Shown here piece by piece: positions 38,701 to 43,023 of a stretch of DNA of 64,000 bases. The notes below the pieces were generated by a model, which saw only the letters and a list, made by a program, of their open reading frames with translations, ran no database searches and was not told where the DNA came from. A program made the position numbers and the translations under genes. How positions within the stretch are numbered: position 1 is the first letter of the stretch; every line of letters begins with the position of its first letter. Source of the stretch: Nematostella vectensis (taxonomy: Eukaryota > Cnidaria > Anthozoa > Actiniaria > Edwardsiidae); NCBI RefSeq assembly GCF_932526225.1, contig NC_064045.1:6742998-6806997 (forward strand), written 5' to 3'.

Positions 38701-39784
38701 CGAAAGCAAAGGTTCATGGGCTTTCTCCATTCACATACTTACTAAACCACTCCATAAACATGAACGAAAGCAAAGGTTCGAGGGTCTTATCCGTTCTCAT
38801 AGTTTAAGTTACACTCACTAAAGCACTCCATAAACATGAATGAAAGCAAAGGTTCATGGGTTTTATCTGTTTTCATAATGTAAAAAAACACTCACTAAAC
38901 CACCCCTTAAACATGAGCGAAAGCAAAGGTTTAAACTCTTCGCCGGTCTCATGGTGTAAGTAAACCACTCACTAAAGCACTCCATAAACATGAACGGAAA
39001 CAAAGGTTTATCGGTTACTCTGTTCTCATAGCGTAAGAAAACATTCACTAAATTACTCCTTTAATCTCGAGTTTCCTGTGGTGGCCTTTTTGGAACCTGC
39101 ATGAACGGCCTGCGGCTAGACTAACTCTTTTCTTCCATTACGTTTACAGTATCTGCCTACAGCTCGTGTTCTTTCTGGCTTCACAGATGTTCTGGACTCG
39201 TTCATACGGATCTAATTATACCCTGAGAGATGTACCCTCTTACGTAATAGCCCTAGTGTTGACATGGCCACTAGCCTCGCTAGCAATAACCGAGCTACTC
39301 AAAAGACGATATATCAAGTATGCTATTTATAACTATGTGTGTCAGTGTGTATTTTGTGTGTGCGTGTTTGTGTGGTGGTGGTAGTAAGGGTGGGGGCTGG
39401 CTTGGCTATTAACTATTACTTCTCAGCTCGAGACCTGTCATTGCTAATAGCCTAAAAGCTAAAGTAAGTAGTTCATTGTATTCTGTGTGTGTCTGTTGGG
39501 GAGGGAAGGCTCTGATGGGCTGGGATTATTACGTGGTAGCACTTTAACTGATTTTGTCAATAGCCTAATACCTATCATTGACTGTCTTACTATAAAGACA
39601 ATGTATAAAGTATTACCTCTTCTCCCAATACATATGGGCATTTCTTTTGGAAATATAAATACATTTGAGGTTTTATCTGATTATCCTTTTATTGTACTTC
39701 TCTTGTTTCAGACTTTGGATTCGGTATCAGAGAAGAGCCAAGCTAATGTTTGGAACAAAGCTTGGAATGAACTCTCCATTTTGA
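384..39784 (+). CDS. TMEM94: TMEM94 (KIAA0195) ortholog, 31 exons, 5' end outside window
   Basis: Spliced by eye with consensus junctions; all phases agree. Exons: 384-477, 849-936, 7716-7821, 8700-8786, 17349-17477, 18087-18203, 18763-19030, 19515-19564, 19809-19874, 20363-20481, 21377-21473, 23287-23392, 23848-23950, 24678-24756, 25038-25120, 26288-26351, 26669-26760, 27289-27346, 27689-27772, 28565-28751, 29037-29152, 29334-29433, 30013-30121, 30566-30711, 31318-31418, 33432-33671, 34591-34733, 36111-36208, 38566-38659, 39150-39317, 39712-39784. Sum 3,465 nt, 1,154 codons plus TGA. Recognised from memory of human TMEM94 by VLEKGDMYLPP, CCVDKVGIL, GTADVVIDTCSDFWDG, KVLDFYQR, ERMGLETGWNCHISL, RPHLQNVDNVPLLVPLFTD and C-terminal KLGMNSPF. 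The family is multi-pass and P-type-ATPase-like, reported in vertebrates as an ER magnesium transporter. The phosphorylation motif DKTGT is degenerate (DKVGI), as in the family. Acceptor 27289 has a weak pyrimidine tract; the first in-window exon is the least certain. About 200 N-terminal residues are missing by comparison. Confidence 0.94.
478..848 (+). other. TMEM94 intron, nothing else recognised
   Basis: Short intron between donor gtacaa and acceptor ttttcaacag. It contains a short poly-G run near 748-756. No repeat or RNA gene is seen. Sequence left of 384 is also intronic, with no feature seen. Confidence 0.5.
963..1320 (+). repeat. Left arm of ~355-bp diverged inverted repeat
   Basis: Reverse-complement similarity over its length to 6740-7107. 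Shared blocks include CAGTCAATCTACG, ATCGGACT, GCAAACACCCCGA, AAATTTATACCAC and GATTAGGATAAAA-like stretches, with small indels. It begins 26 bp after the donor of exon 849-936. The retrotransposon lies between the two arms. Confidence 0.7.
1333..5060 (-). mobile_element. CR1/L2-type non-LTR retrotransposon, apparently full-length ORF
   Basis: Antisense insertion in the TMEM94 intron 937-7715. It has an intact 1,155-codon ORF and a 3' UTR of about 220 bp containing a (TA)n tract at 1441-1470. On the minus strand the 3' end is an AATAAAGT context followed by a short TTAA-type tandem tail at 1333-1350. Short microsatellite tails without long poly(A) are typical of CR1/L2 elements. The 5' boundary is not clear and is set just upstream of the ORF. 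I could not find a target-site duplication. Confidence 0.85.
1559..5026 (-). CDS. APE endonuclease-reverse transcriptase polyprotein with 2A-like leader
   Basis: 1,155 residues, uninterrupted. Residues 1-135 form a leader with hydrophobic stretches ending in SGDISLNPGP (residues 123-132), which matches the NPGP core of 2A-type ribosome-skipping peptides. A Ser/Asp-rich linker follows. An AP-endonuclease domain (about 193-420) shows GSWNVD, SINESAL, LYRPPS, GDLNIN and a C-terminal SDHLPVF. The reverse transcriptase (about 640-900) shows NYRPISVLP, IDYRKAFDMVDH, GVPQGSILGP and YADDTT (catalytic Asp pair near residue 860). The C-terminal part has the usual KLLGLDVDSKLTF-like and LQKRAARLI segments of CR1/L2/Rex1 elements. 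It may be recently active because the frame is intact. The ATG at 5026 is the first in-frame Met. Confidence 0.92.
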   Translation of the reverse strand: MTLLLKATKHYLYENMFPSRMIINDNDCTRTTMTKRHLYASSRFILLVLLLSSLKWFDKPNTSLLNQSSWFSAFNLGCKVFPSRNCGLQRSSSGPRMPPCLKLRASIYMTKVGICAFSLIILSGDISLNPGPFGNSMNVSSSSAFSTTYTDDSDVLSESSIADSDFYVDSSTSDVSDSVISDYFNINLGENGIRFGSWNVDCLTMPKFEQLKLLMLDKDSRPQVDVLSINESALKPSIPDSLYSIPHFDMYRRDRKGSKKKGGVLMYVNTDLKHKRRTDLEDTNIESIWMEIYPFKSKRPVFFNGLYRPPSYCKEDDIALENNVESAYLLNFETIILGDLNINYLASLNFKKHRLVRAFTSMNFKQLVTQVTRPISETCLDHIFSNRPERIHSIGTRDFALSDHLPVFAVRLYSKTKNPRAIPGKITYRRMKDLDESRFLSTLKTIPWDTAFLFDTIDDILGAWEQLFNGVLDNHCPWKEKRVARVKPTPWITKEVLQLIQKRDALLKKARRSSLADDWDSYRSVRNKASNAIKSAKYKFYNSCFEENKSNPKGVWKIIKSLMGTDEKTEKRSTCNLSANDFNVHFTSIADSLRNLLPSVPFDISKLEHFVLSRKDPETVFSIPRIPIGFTINCLQTLNLRKAMGIDKFSAKILKLAAPIIAPSISKLMNYSIESSEFPKRWKTAKVTPLYKSGDHMDKSNYRPISVLPILSKLLERHVHNHFYDYLVENKLLYASQSGFRRHHGTETALIKVVDNLLFQLDKNCVSGMLLIDYRKAFDMVDHIILMSKLKAYGLDKNTTSWFESYLRGRRQFVSIDGVDSDLSVIQHGVPQGSILGPLLFVLFINDLPFHISSPKVKIDLYADDTTISFSTDVNNTSNLENTLNSVMRDVEVWTNCNKLPINETKSKSLLVTGKRLGEKAPHSKLSISTSNGNTLESVESVRLLGLDVDSKLTFSDHAERTYKKIAGRIGVLNKIKGCLPIKQRTNFYNAMIKPLFSYAGTVWQTASTKDCLSRFLTLQKRAARLILNAEPRAPSVPLFNRLQWLPFYLDNHISMCSILFKRLQLMVPEYLIETLKLNNTLHNRNTRFSGLNFITPKYTRKTEGGKTFTVNAIHKWNNLEASIKKLPNISSFKNALRHKYLNEQLLLNHFNISN
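5061..6739. other. Intronic sequence between retrotransposon and right arm, unassigned
   Basis: No exon, domain or repeat family recognised. Open frames of 60-100 codons at 5253-5504, 6015-6215 and 6332-6637 show no recognisable domain and no exon signals joining the TMEM94 frame. The stretch may be the body of the element whose arms are 963-1320 and 6740-7107, but I see no transposase motif. Confidence 0.4.
6740..7107 (-). repeat. Right arm of ~355-bp diverged inverted repeat
   Basis: Counterpart of 963-1320 in opposite orientation. TCGGGGTGTTTGC, GATTTTCATGA and the TAGATTGACTGAACT end pair with the left arm. It could be long terminal inverted repeats of one element, or two inverted copies of one MITE. 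Confidence 0.7.
7239..7527 (+). repeat. 61-bp minisatellite, ~4.7 copies
   Basis: Unit contains TGTGCCTCCTTCGTGCGG at 7261, 7322, 7383 and 7444, with a diverged copy at 7505. Since 61 is not a multiple of three, a frame cycles through all three phases, so overlapping long open frames arise in all three forward frames. It lies in the TMEM94 intron, about 190 bp before exon 7716. I see no match to that exon. Confidence 0.9.
7716..8786 (+). CDS. TMEM94: TMEM94 exons 3-4: ERP-like segment and membrane helix
   Basis: Exon 7716-7821 starts with one base completing an Arg codon from the previous exon. It reads NVLQNACNRPVSLLENE, then the start of a hydrophobic stretch, and ends in phase 0 at gtaagt. 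Exon 8700-8786 follows a tttttcag acceptor and encodes the hydrophobic GLSLLVNIARFLLLGG before donor gtatag. Both align residue by residue with the human segment containing ALSRPVTALDNERF and FLITNALRF as I remember it. The second exon ends directly before the 8.5-kb intron that carries the giant minisatellite. Confidence 0.9.
7822..8699 (+). other. TMEM94 intron with a GC-rich hairpin
   Basis: At about 8475-8557 a GC-rich stretch folds back. AGGGCGTCGCGGAGA near 8476 pairs with TCTCCGCGTCGCCCTT near 8541, and ACAGGAAGC near 8499 pairs with GCTTCCTGT near 8532. It resembles the short foldback elements seen elsewhere in the window. No gene or other repeat is seen in the rest. Confidence 0.5.
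8787..9506 (+). other. Unique start of TMEM94 intron 4
   Basis: AT-rich intron sequence between donor gtatag and the minisatellite. A 79-codon open frame at 8983-9222 has no recognisable domain. Nothing else supported. Confidence 0.4.
9507..17348 (+). repeat. 60-bp minisatellite, ~130 copies, built from the acceptor junction of TMEM94 exon 5
   Basis: Nearly uniform 60-bp unit (some 61 bp with one extra C, a few 59 bp). Each unit contains GTTGATTTTCAG followed by GGCTACTCTTTCCCT, a pyrimidine run, then TATGAACTGAACCTC. This is the end of the intron plus the start of exon 17349-17477. Higher-order blocks are visible. For example, runs with a GGCTCTTTTTTACCTC variant recur at about 11140, 12040, 13430, 14635, 15000, 15540, 15900, 16260 and 16740. 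Read in exon frame a 60-bp unit is 20 codons without stop (GYSFPLPSLSYELNLYVDFQ). The longest open run is 396 codons at 14863-16053. Open frames here come from periodicity and are not an independent gene. Confidence 0.97.
17349..17477 (+). CDS. TMEM94: TMEM94 exon 5, transmembrane exon; source of the 60-bp minisatellite
   Basis: Phase-0 exon of 43 codons between acceptor ttgtttttcag and donor gtatgc. It reads GYSVLPLLPLSFPLLWTGL followed by NLYGAARIQVLFERLKNG. The first part is a membrane helix matching human VLPILPLLFPVLW, and the second matches the following cytosolic start with the conserved A-R. The first ~40 bases of this exon and the last ~20 bases of the intron before it are the template of the tandem array to its left. 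Two partly diverged junction copies (66 bp at 17220-17285 and 63 bp at 17286-17348) lie directly upstream and are in frame with it. Which acceptor is used cannot be settled from sequence; 17349 fits the family best. Confidence 0.88.
17478..18086 (+). other. TMEM94 intron 5, nothing else recognised
   Basis: AT-rich sequence from donor gtatgc to acceptor cctatag. No repeat, RNA gene or further exon seen. Confidence 0.4.
18550..18625. repeat. Fragment of dispersed repeat (CATCCATTTCCATCGGC family)
   Basis: Shares GCCATTTTGTCATCC and AAAGCATCCATTTCCATCGGC with 33697-33765, and in reverse with 34464-34545, 60463-60535 and 62640-62712. These copies also share an AAAATGGCGGCGTGATT block. A member of a dispersed element family in introns and intergenic DNA. 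Confidence 0.65.
18763..19030 (+). CDS. TMEM94: TMEM94 exon 7: degenerate P-type ATPase phosphorylation motif plus acidic run
   Basis: This exon begins VWCCVDKVGILSLPNPS, the site where true P-type ATPases have DKTGT. The Asp and Lys remain but TGT is VGI, a departure shared by the TMEM94 family (human DKQGI). It is followed by a basic Lys/Arg-rich linker, a Ser-rich stretch and nine consecutive Asp residues from GAT/GAC codons at about 18970-18999. The exon ends in phase 1 before gttggt. The Ser/Asp tract is low complexity and may vary in length between alleles. The opposite strand is also open here for 199 codons, but only as a shadow. Confidence 0.9.
20727..20790. repeat. (ATCA)n microsatellite
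   Basis: Uninterrupted tetranucleotide run of about 15 copies in the intron after exon 20363-20481. Confidence 0.95.
20866..20990. repeat. Hairpin-forming MITE end
   Basis: AACAATTATACCATTTCC and GGTGGGTAGTGG pair with CCACTATCCGCC and GAAATGGAAATTGTATAATTGTT about 75 bp downstream. A short foldback element. Confidence 0.65.
21590..22620. repeat. 35-bp minisatellite, ~29 copies
   Basis: Highly homogeneous unit with GGATTTAACTTTATACTC and the 10-bp palindrome CTGCTAGCAG in every copy. The main variation is GAAGCCC versus GAAGACC. It decays at its right edge (about 22585-22640). It lies in the intron after exon 21377-21473, and I see no match to either flanking junction. Confidence 0.96.
22782..23077 (-). 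mobile_element. ~295-bp MITE, copy 1 (GGGGCAGTGTCATGG ends)
   Basis: Reverse-oriented copy of 33899-34192. Shared blocks are ACTGCGCATGTCTGGAGTCAG, GGCATTGACA-type, CACATGTATCAAAGGCTCAT and CTCTCCGG near the ends. The terminal ACACTGCCCCTTTAA reverse-complements the other copy's start. Confidence 0.8.
24244..24566. mobile_element. MITE with GCCCGTAGCCAGG inverted ends
   Basis: Begins GCCCGTAGCCAGGATTTTGG and ends CCTGGCTACGGGC, a perfect 13-bp terminal inverted repeat. An internal poly-G and poly-C run borders the ends (24541-24555). Related ends occur at 52583, 55993 and 59903. Confidence 0.75.
25121..26287 (+). other. TMEM94 intron 15, holds one foldback MITE
   Basis: The only recognised element is the foldback at 25536-25883. 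The remaining AT-rich sequence shows nothing supported. Confidence 0.45.
25536..25883. mobile_element. Foldback MITE, ~348 bp
   Basis: Terminal inverted repeat ATGGGTTGTTTACCATTTAA at the left pairs with TTAAATGGTAAACAACCAT at the right. Internal CCGGAA/TTCCGG blocks continue the symmetry. It lies within the intron between exons 25038-25120 and 26288-26351. Confidence 0.75.
26750..27060 (+). repeat. 19-bp tandem array made from the 5' splice junction of exon 26669-26760
   Basis: The exon ends CTACCACAG and the intron opens GTATACCATGATAACACAG. That 19-bp unit (GTATACCAAGATAACACAG and GTTTACC variants) then repeats about 11 times and decays to the right. Nearly every copy keeps a CACAG|GT donor context. 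Open frames on the minus strand here are periodicity artefacts. Confidence 0.9.
27440..27700 (+). repeat. 40-bp tandem array made from the 3' splice junction of exon 27689-27772
   Basis: Seven units with AGG starts at 27448, 27488, 27528, 27568, 27608 (degenerate), 27648 and the real junction at 27687. Copies carry AGGACATCATTCCCCTTGT-like sequence, which is the AG of the acceptor plus the first 17 bases of the exon. Linkers are CAATTATCTGCT-like. Confidence 0.9.
27773..28564 (+). other. TMEM94 intron with purine-rich, low-complexity sequence
   Basis: G/A-rich + strand (27790-28330) with weakly repeated GGTTTnGTTG and GAGAGG motifs. No clear period and no gene. Confidence 0.4.
29433..29668 (+). 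repeat. 38-bp G-rich tandem array starting at the donor of exon 29334-29433
   Basis: TGGGGCTAC motifs at 29474, 29512, 29549, 29588 and 29626 give a 37-39 bp period. Counting one period back places the first unit exactly on the donor (GTAAGGGTTAG aligned to GATGGGGCTAC). Five to six units. The G-runs could form G-quadruplexes in the pre-mRNA. Confidence 0.85.
30090..30396 (+). repeat. 66-67 bp tandem array from the 5' junction of exon 30013-30121, with branch-site motif
   Basis: GCGT anchors at 30097, 30163, 30229, 30296 and 30363 give five units. Each carries the exon's last ~25 bases (GGCGTCTTCTTACAGGCGGA then CATCAG) and the donor. Four donors remain GT (gtaatc, gtaaat, gtgaat, gtaatc); the last is mutated to ct. 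Each unit also has a TACTAAC or CTAAC branch-site motif before the CTTCTTGCAG-like acceptor. Confidence 0.9.
30905..30998 (+). repeat. Degenerate second copy of the end of exon 30566-30711 and its donor
   Basis: CTGTAACAAAGCGGCGAGC and CCAGATAATGGTATGC resemble the exon's TGTAACAAGAT, AAGGCAGCGAGC and CTAGATAATG|GTATGC, 239 bp downstream of the true junction. Similarity continues into the intron (ACCTGGAT, TGGGTGCCCTGTG). Confidence 0.75.
31715..31926. mobile_element. TTAAAGCCGC MITE, copy 1
   Basis: Starts TTAAAGCCGCATTGTCACCA and ends with its reverse complement. About 30-bp near-perfect terminal inverted repeats include GTTTACTTCCGG. TTAA or TA flanks are consistent with a TTAA- or TA-targeting DNA transposon. 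Confidence 0.88.
31945..32505. repeat. 47-bp minisatellite, ~12 copies
   Basis: Unit contains GAGGCCCCATACGCTGACAC then CACTGGGC(C/T)ACCTGTGG; starts at 31993 and 32040 define the 47-bp period. It lies within the intron and I see no relation to the flanking exons. Confidence 0.95.
32985..33319. mobile_element. Palindromic foldback element, ~335 bp
   Basis: Outer arms ATTGACAAGCC...GGCTTGTCAAT, then TCTCATTTCTAACATAGCGA pairing with TCGCTATGTTAGAAATGAGA-like sequence, GTGTGCGCTGAAAACTAGAC with its complement, and AACTCGGAGTTT with AAACTCCGAGTTT-like sequence. Arms of about 145 bp with a short AT-rich centre. Confidence 0.85.
33432..39784 (+). CDS. TMEM94: TMEM94 C-terminal membrane domain, exons 26-31
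   Basis: Exon 33432-33671 (80 codons) encodes two hydrophobic helices (CFAFILACYLLLVCINFL and LHLLWLTCLIVPLLGLSLIG) and the conserved GLMSMMTGRN loop. Exon 34591-34733 gives another helix with FLPTCVFVCVVLFPLTLRGF. Exon 36111-36208 carries DINAFFLVLFF, 38566-38659 the LLWKGSPLKSRPW loop, and 39150-39317 two helices including YVIALVLTWPLASLAITEL. The last exon encodes a basic tail, RYQRRAKLMFGTKLGMNSPF, and stops at TGA 39782-39784. The Gly-Met-Asn near the C terminus also occurs in the human tail as I recall it. Confidence 0.9.
33899..34192 (+). mobile_element. ~295-bp MITE, copy 2 (GGGGCAGTGTCATGG ends)
   Basis: Starts TTAAAGGGGCAGTGTCATGG and ends CCATGAGGCTGCCCCTTTAA, a terminal inverted repeat of about 20 bp. 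Inverted relative to copy 22782-23077, so the two intron copies could pair in the pre-mRNA. Confidence 0.85.
34725..34915 (+). repeat. Two-copy duplication of the 5' junction of exon 34591-34733
   Basis: GGCTATAG|GTGAGTTGGTAT at the true donor (34734) recurs as GGTACAG|GTGGGTTGGTAT at 34865. Both are followed by AACTCGCCACCAAAACAAACTCG-like sequence. Spacing 131 bp. The second copy keeps a usable GT donor. Confidence 0.8.
34963..35216. mobile_element. TTAAAGCCGC MITE, copy 2
   Basis: Same terminal inverted repeats as 31715-31926 and a similar interior (TGATAATATAGAACGGATGG). About 254 bp, in the intron after exon 34591-34733. Confidence 0.88.
35217..36110 (+). other. Rest of TMEM94 intron 27
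   Basis: The acceptor at 36110 is preceded by tandem CTATTCTTCT decamers (about 36078-36109), which form an unusually regular pyrimidine tract. Otherwise no gene or element recognised; the 60-98 codon frames at 35483-35864 overlap on both strands and show no domain. Confidence 0.4.
36445..37461 (-). CDS. Rhodopsin-family (class A) GPCR-like, single exon, nested antisense in TMEM94 intron
   Basis: 338 residues, no intron. The N terminus (1-80) has four N-x-S/T sites (NASV, NMTM, NATL, NKTS), suited to an extracellular tail. TM1 is LLLLVGKFLVLITGILLNLT with the conserved Asn. TM2 carries NLFVLNIAVADFLFLLL (the LAxAD-type Asp). TM3 ends LFISSVERLRAV, where ER replaces DRY. TM5-TM6 lie around YSMCVFTIAGVNIAI and MVLSSLLLYTICVTPYNLF. 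TM7 ends INAFLARCCI, replacing NPxxY, and stops at once, so there is no cytoplasmic tail. Ligand unknown; the family is large and orphan-rich in cnidarians. It lies wholly in the intron 36209-38565 and could be functional or a decaying copy. Confidence 0.82.
   Translation of the reverse strand: MKFTWLERVVSNRGTFHPSVIFYRDWNLHLNKQERPFQMLNASVQYSLNMTMCNATLFCINKTSQSQTNDFISQDKEPLLLLVGKFLVLITGILLNLTTIILLVTKRVPRKTTNLFVLNIAVADFLFLLLRSKGIINYFSMRQPRTLCAFHIGREAGIAFAFMNQTCPWVSLVTLFISSVERLRAVSSLVQLSPMSHRGLAALIASSWIASAMVEGAIIVGMKHKKTPRFTYAIPTIYSMCVFTIAGVNIAITRRLLRSEASINLPDAQRERRLRVFRNVIRMVLSSLLLYTICVTPYNLFVSVKLIVGEESLSYATYAPGLMIFVFSINAFLARCCI
37462..38565. other. Flank of the GPCR gene and rest of intron 28
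   Basis: AT-rich sequence; no exon, promoter motif or repeat can be named with confidence. The GPCR promoter should lie here if the gene is active. Confidence 0.35.
38630..39060 (+). repeat. ~77-bp tandem array from the 5' junction of exon 38566-38659
   Basis: The exon end CATGGCTCTTCTCCGTTCTC then ATAGT|GTAAGTAAAC recurs about five times, with GGTTC/GGTTT anchors at 38711, 38775, 38851, 38928 and 39005. Copies read, for example, TTATCCGTTCTCATAGTTTAA and CGGTCTCATGGTGTAAGTAA. Linkers share CACTCCATAAACATGAACGA. One copy (about 38955) keeps a perfect GTAAGTAA donor. Confidence 0.9.
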
Positions 39785-40244
39785 AACCTCATAAGTTCTT
39801 AACCCATATCAGCCTGAAGTTGGTTTAAACGCCCCAAGCAAAGAATCTTATAGGCTACTTCTAGGACCTGAGGGTAATCTTGAGAATAAAAACAAGTGTT
39901 TTTATCTGAAGCCCATTTGTTCCTGCACTGGCCTTAGCCGCCCAGTGTTCTTGAACATTCTAGAGCATAGCGATGGCAGCAAGTTTCCCATAACAGAAAC
40001 ACTGCTGTAACCCATTTGTTCCTGCTCTGGCCTTAGCCGCCCAGACAAAGAAGCTTTTAGAACACTTCTAGGACATGATGGTAACAACAAGCAGAAATTT
40101 TATACATGATTTTCTTTATAGTTAGTAAAGAATATTCCTTTCATTAGATTTTATTATTTTGTACAGAATGATGTAAATATTAATCACTAAAACTATTTAA
40201 AATGTTTGTCCAAGTATTGGTGTTGTAGAAGGAATGTTTGGTAT

Positions 40245-40256
40245 AATAAAAATAAA
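40245..40256 (+). terminator. TMEM94 poly(A) signals (candidate)
   Basis: Two adjacent AATAAA hexamers occur about 460 nt after the TMEM94 stop codon. An earlier candidate (ATAAAAA near 39890) lies within the 3' UTR. The 21-bp tandem array starts directly after these signals. Confidence 0.5.
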
Positions 40257-40274
40257 TTTTGAATTGAGTTTTAA

Positions 40275-41728
40275 TTTAGTTCATTTCACAAAATGGGTAT
40301 GACTTATTACAAAATAGGTCAAATTTATTACAAATTTGGTCGAGTTTATTACAAAATTGCTCTGATTTATTACAAATTAGGTCAGGTTTATTACAAAATG
40401 GGTCAAATTTATTACAAATTTGGTCGAGTTTATTACAAAATTGCTCTGATTTATTACAAATTAGGTCAGGTTTACTACAAAATGGGTCAAGTTTATTACA
40501 GAATGGGTCATATTTATTACAAATTTGGTCGAGTTAACTACAATTTGGGTCAAGTTTATTACAAAATAGGTCAGGTTTATTAAAAATTGGGTCAGGTTTA
40601 CTACAAAATGGGTCACATTTATTGAAAAATTGGGCCAGGTTTAATACAAAATTGGTCAGGTTTATTACAAAATGGGTCGAGTTTTTGCAAAATTGGTCAG
40701 ATTTATTACAAATTGGGTCAGGTTTTCTTAAAAAATGGGTCAGGTTTATTACAAAATGGGTCAGGTTTTTTACAAATTGGGTCAAGTTTATTACAAAATG
40801 GGTCAGATTGATTAAAAAATTGGGCGAGTTTATTGCAAAATGGGTCAGGGTTATTACAGATTGTGTCAGATTAATTACAAATTGGGTCGGGTTTACTCAA
40901 TGCGTCAAGTTTATTTTAAAATGAGTCGAGTTTATTTCAAAATTGGAAGGGTTTATTACAAAATGGCTCAAGCTTATTACAAATTGAGTAAAGTTTACTA
41001 CAAAATGGGTCGTGTATATTACAAGATTGGTCAGATTTATTACAAAATGGGTCAAATTTATTACAAATTTGGTCGAGTTTATTACAAAATTGCTCTGATT
41101 TATTACAAATTAGGTCAGGTTTACTACAAAATGGGTCAAGTTTATTACAGAATGGGTCATATTTATTACAAATTTGGTCGAGTTAACTACAATTTGGGTC
41201 AAGTTTATTACAAAATAGGTCAGGTTTATTAAAAATTGGGTCAGGTTTACTACAAAATGGGTCACATTTATTGAAAAATTGGGCCAGGTTTAATACAAAA
41301 TTGGTCAGGTTTATTACAAAATGGGTCGAGTTTTTGCAAAATTGGTCAGATTTATTACAAATTGGGTCAGGTTTTCTTAAAAAATGGGTCAGGTTTATTA
41401 CAAAATGGGTCAGGTTTTTTACAAATTGGGTCAAGTTTATTACAAAATGGGTCAGATTGATTAAAAAATTGGGCGAGTTTATTGCAAAATGGGTCAGGGT
41501 TATTACAGATTGTGTCAGATTAATTACAAATTGGGTCGGGTTTACTCAATGCGTCAAGTTTATTTTAAAATGAGTCGAGTTTATTTCAAAATTGGAAGGG
41601 TTTATTACAACATGGCTCAAGTTTATTACAAATTGAGTAAAGTTTACTACAAAATGGGTCGTGTATATTACAAGATTGGTCAGATTTATTACAAAATGAG
41701 TCAAGTTTATTACAATAAGGTTGTTTAG
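40275..41728. repeat. 21-bp tandem array with a 649-bp higher-order duplication
   Basis: Units are like GGTCAAGTTTATTACAAAAT plus G. Segment 40390-40980 recurs at about 41040-41630 almost unchanged, offset 649 bp. Being 21 bp, it reads as seven-residue repeats (GQVYYKM-type on +, NLTHFVI-type on -), but the frame shifts repeatedly and no start or exon signal fits, so it is treated as satellite DNA directly 3' of TMEM94. Confidence 0.93.
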
Positions 41729-43023
41729 CAGGGCTTTAAGAATATAAAACTTACGAAATCAAGAGCCCCCACCCATAAATAATGACCGATCATTTCCCCT
41801 TAAAATCAGCGTCGCTGGGAACTAGTGCGAGTATAGGTCGCCCTTCTAGTTGAAGGGGAATTACAAGATGGAAGGGCCCAAATGTATTAGGGGTTTTGAG
41901 TTATTGTCAGGAGTATATGGTAATACAACATTGTTTTTATTTGAATACCAAGTATAACAAATGGAATAGTATCAAATCAAATTTATAAAGCGTATTAAAA
42001 CTTTTTTAAATAAAAACATTGACTGTTTAACAGCATTTTGAATCGCCAATCTTTACGTGACGGAGCACTGTTTTATACGACCAAGATGACTTGCACTGCA
42101 AGTAAACGTTAGCGTTACACAAAATGGGCATTACGTGACAACAGCGCAGAGCACAGCTCCAGTAACGCAACTTTATCACGCTAGCCCAAACCGCATGACG
42201 CATACAAAACTAAACAGAAAAAAATGGGTAAAAAAGAAAAAAAACATGTTGAAAAATTGTATATGAATACTGTCACTAAACAGTTCTACCCAGTAGTTAC
42301 TCTGCTTTCTAAATAAATTTACACTTTGTACAACTGATAGTATTCAGTGAAACCCCATTCATAAAGATGTTGAGCCCGTTGGGCCGCAACAACCTTTCCT
42401 CTGTTAAATACCCCGTCAGCCGCCATTTTGTAATCCAAGCGACATACCAAGTGTCAGAAAAAATCCACTTACATCTGCTTATTCTGGAAAGCTATTGCAA
42501 CATTTTCGATTTGTTTTAAAATAGTTATTCTAGATTTCTTCACTCTATTTGTTTTCCAATGTTGAGTGAAAACAATAACAAAGGTGTGACTGACAAGGTC
42601 TCTTTAACAGGTTGTCATCATTAAGATTTACCAGAAAGACGGTACCGACTGTCCTTAAAAACGAGGTGCCTTTATTAAGTGGGGAATATTTTGAAAACGC
42701 AATTAGGATCTGGATTATACTTTCGAAGTTCACACTCCCAAAAATATCCAAAATCCAACAAAATATCCTACCAAAATGACGAGACCTAAACTACCTTATA
42801 AGTAAGATTATATATAAATCTGAGTTATATATCGCAGAGTTGAATCCAGCTAATTTGGCTAGCAATAAATTACCTAGTAAAGTTCCACGGGGTACTCCAA
42901 ACTTCTACAACTCGACCATAAAGCACCACACCTAAACAAAGCTCCTGAAGAAAGTTTAAACCATCACAATGTGATGACAAATAAAAATAATATACCTAGT
43001 ACCGTTCCTCGGGGTACTCCAAA
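41729..43023. other. Intergenic, between convergent TMEM94 and PIDD1-like genes
   Basis: Holds a fragment with the CGCCATTTTGTAATCC motif of a dispersed repeat near 42420, and a duplicated copy of the PIDD-like gene end at 42873-42925. A minus-strand AATAAA (plus-strand TTTATT at 42671) is a possible poly(A) signal for the PIDD-like gene. No gene seen. Confidence 0.45.

Noticed and set aside
40293-41728. YYK heptad-repeat protein genes
   Set aside because: Repeated frameshifts, open frames on both strands and no gene signals; tandem DNA is enough to explain them.
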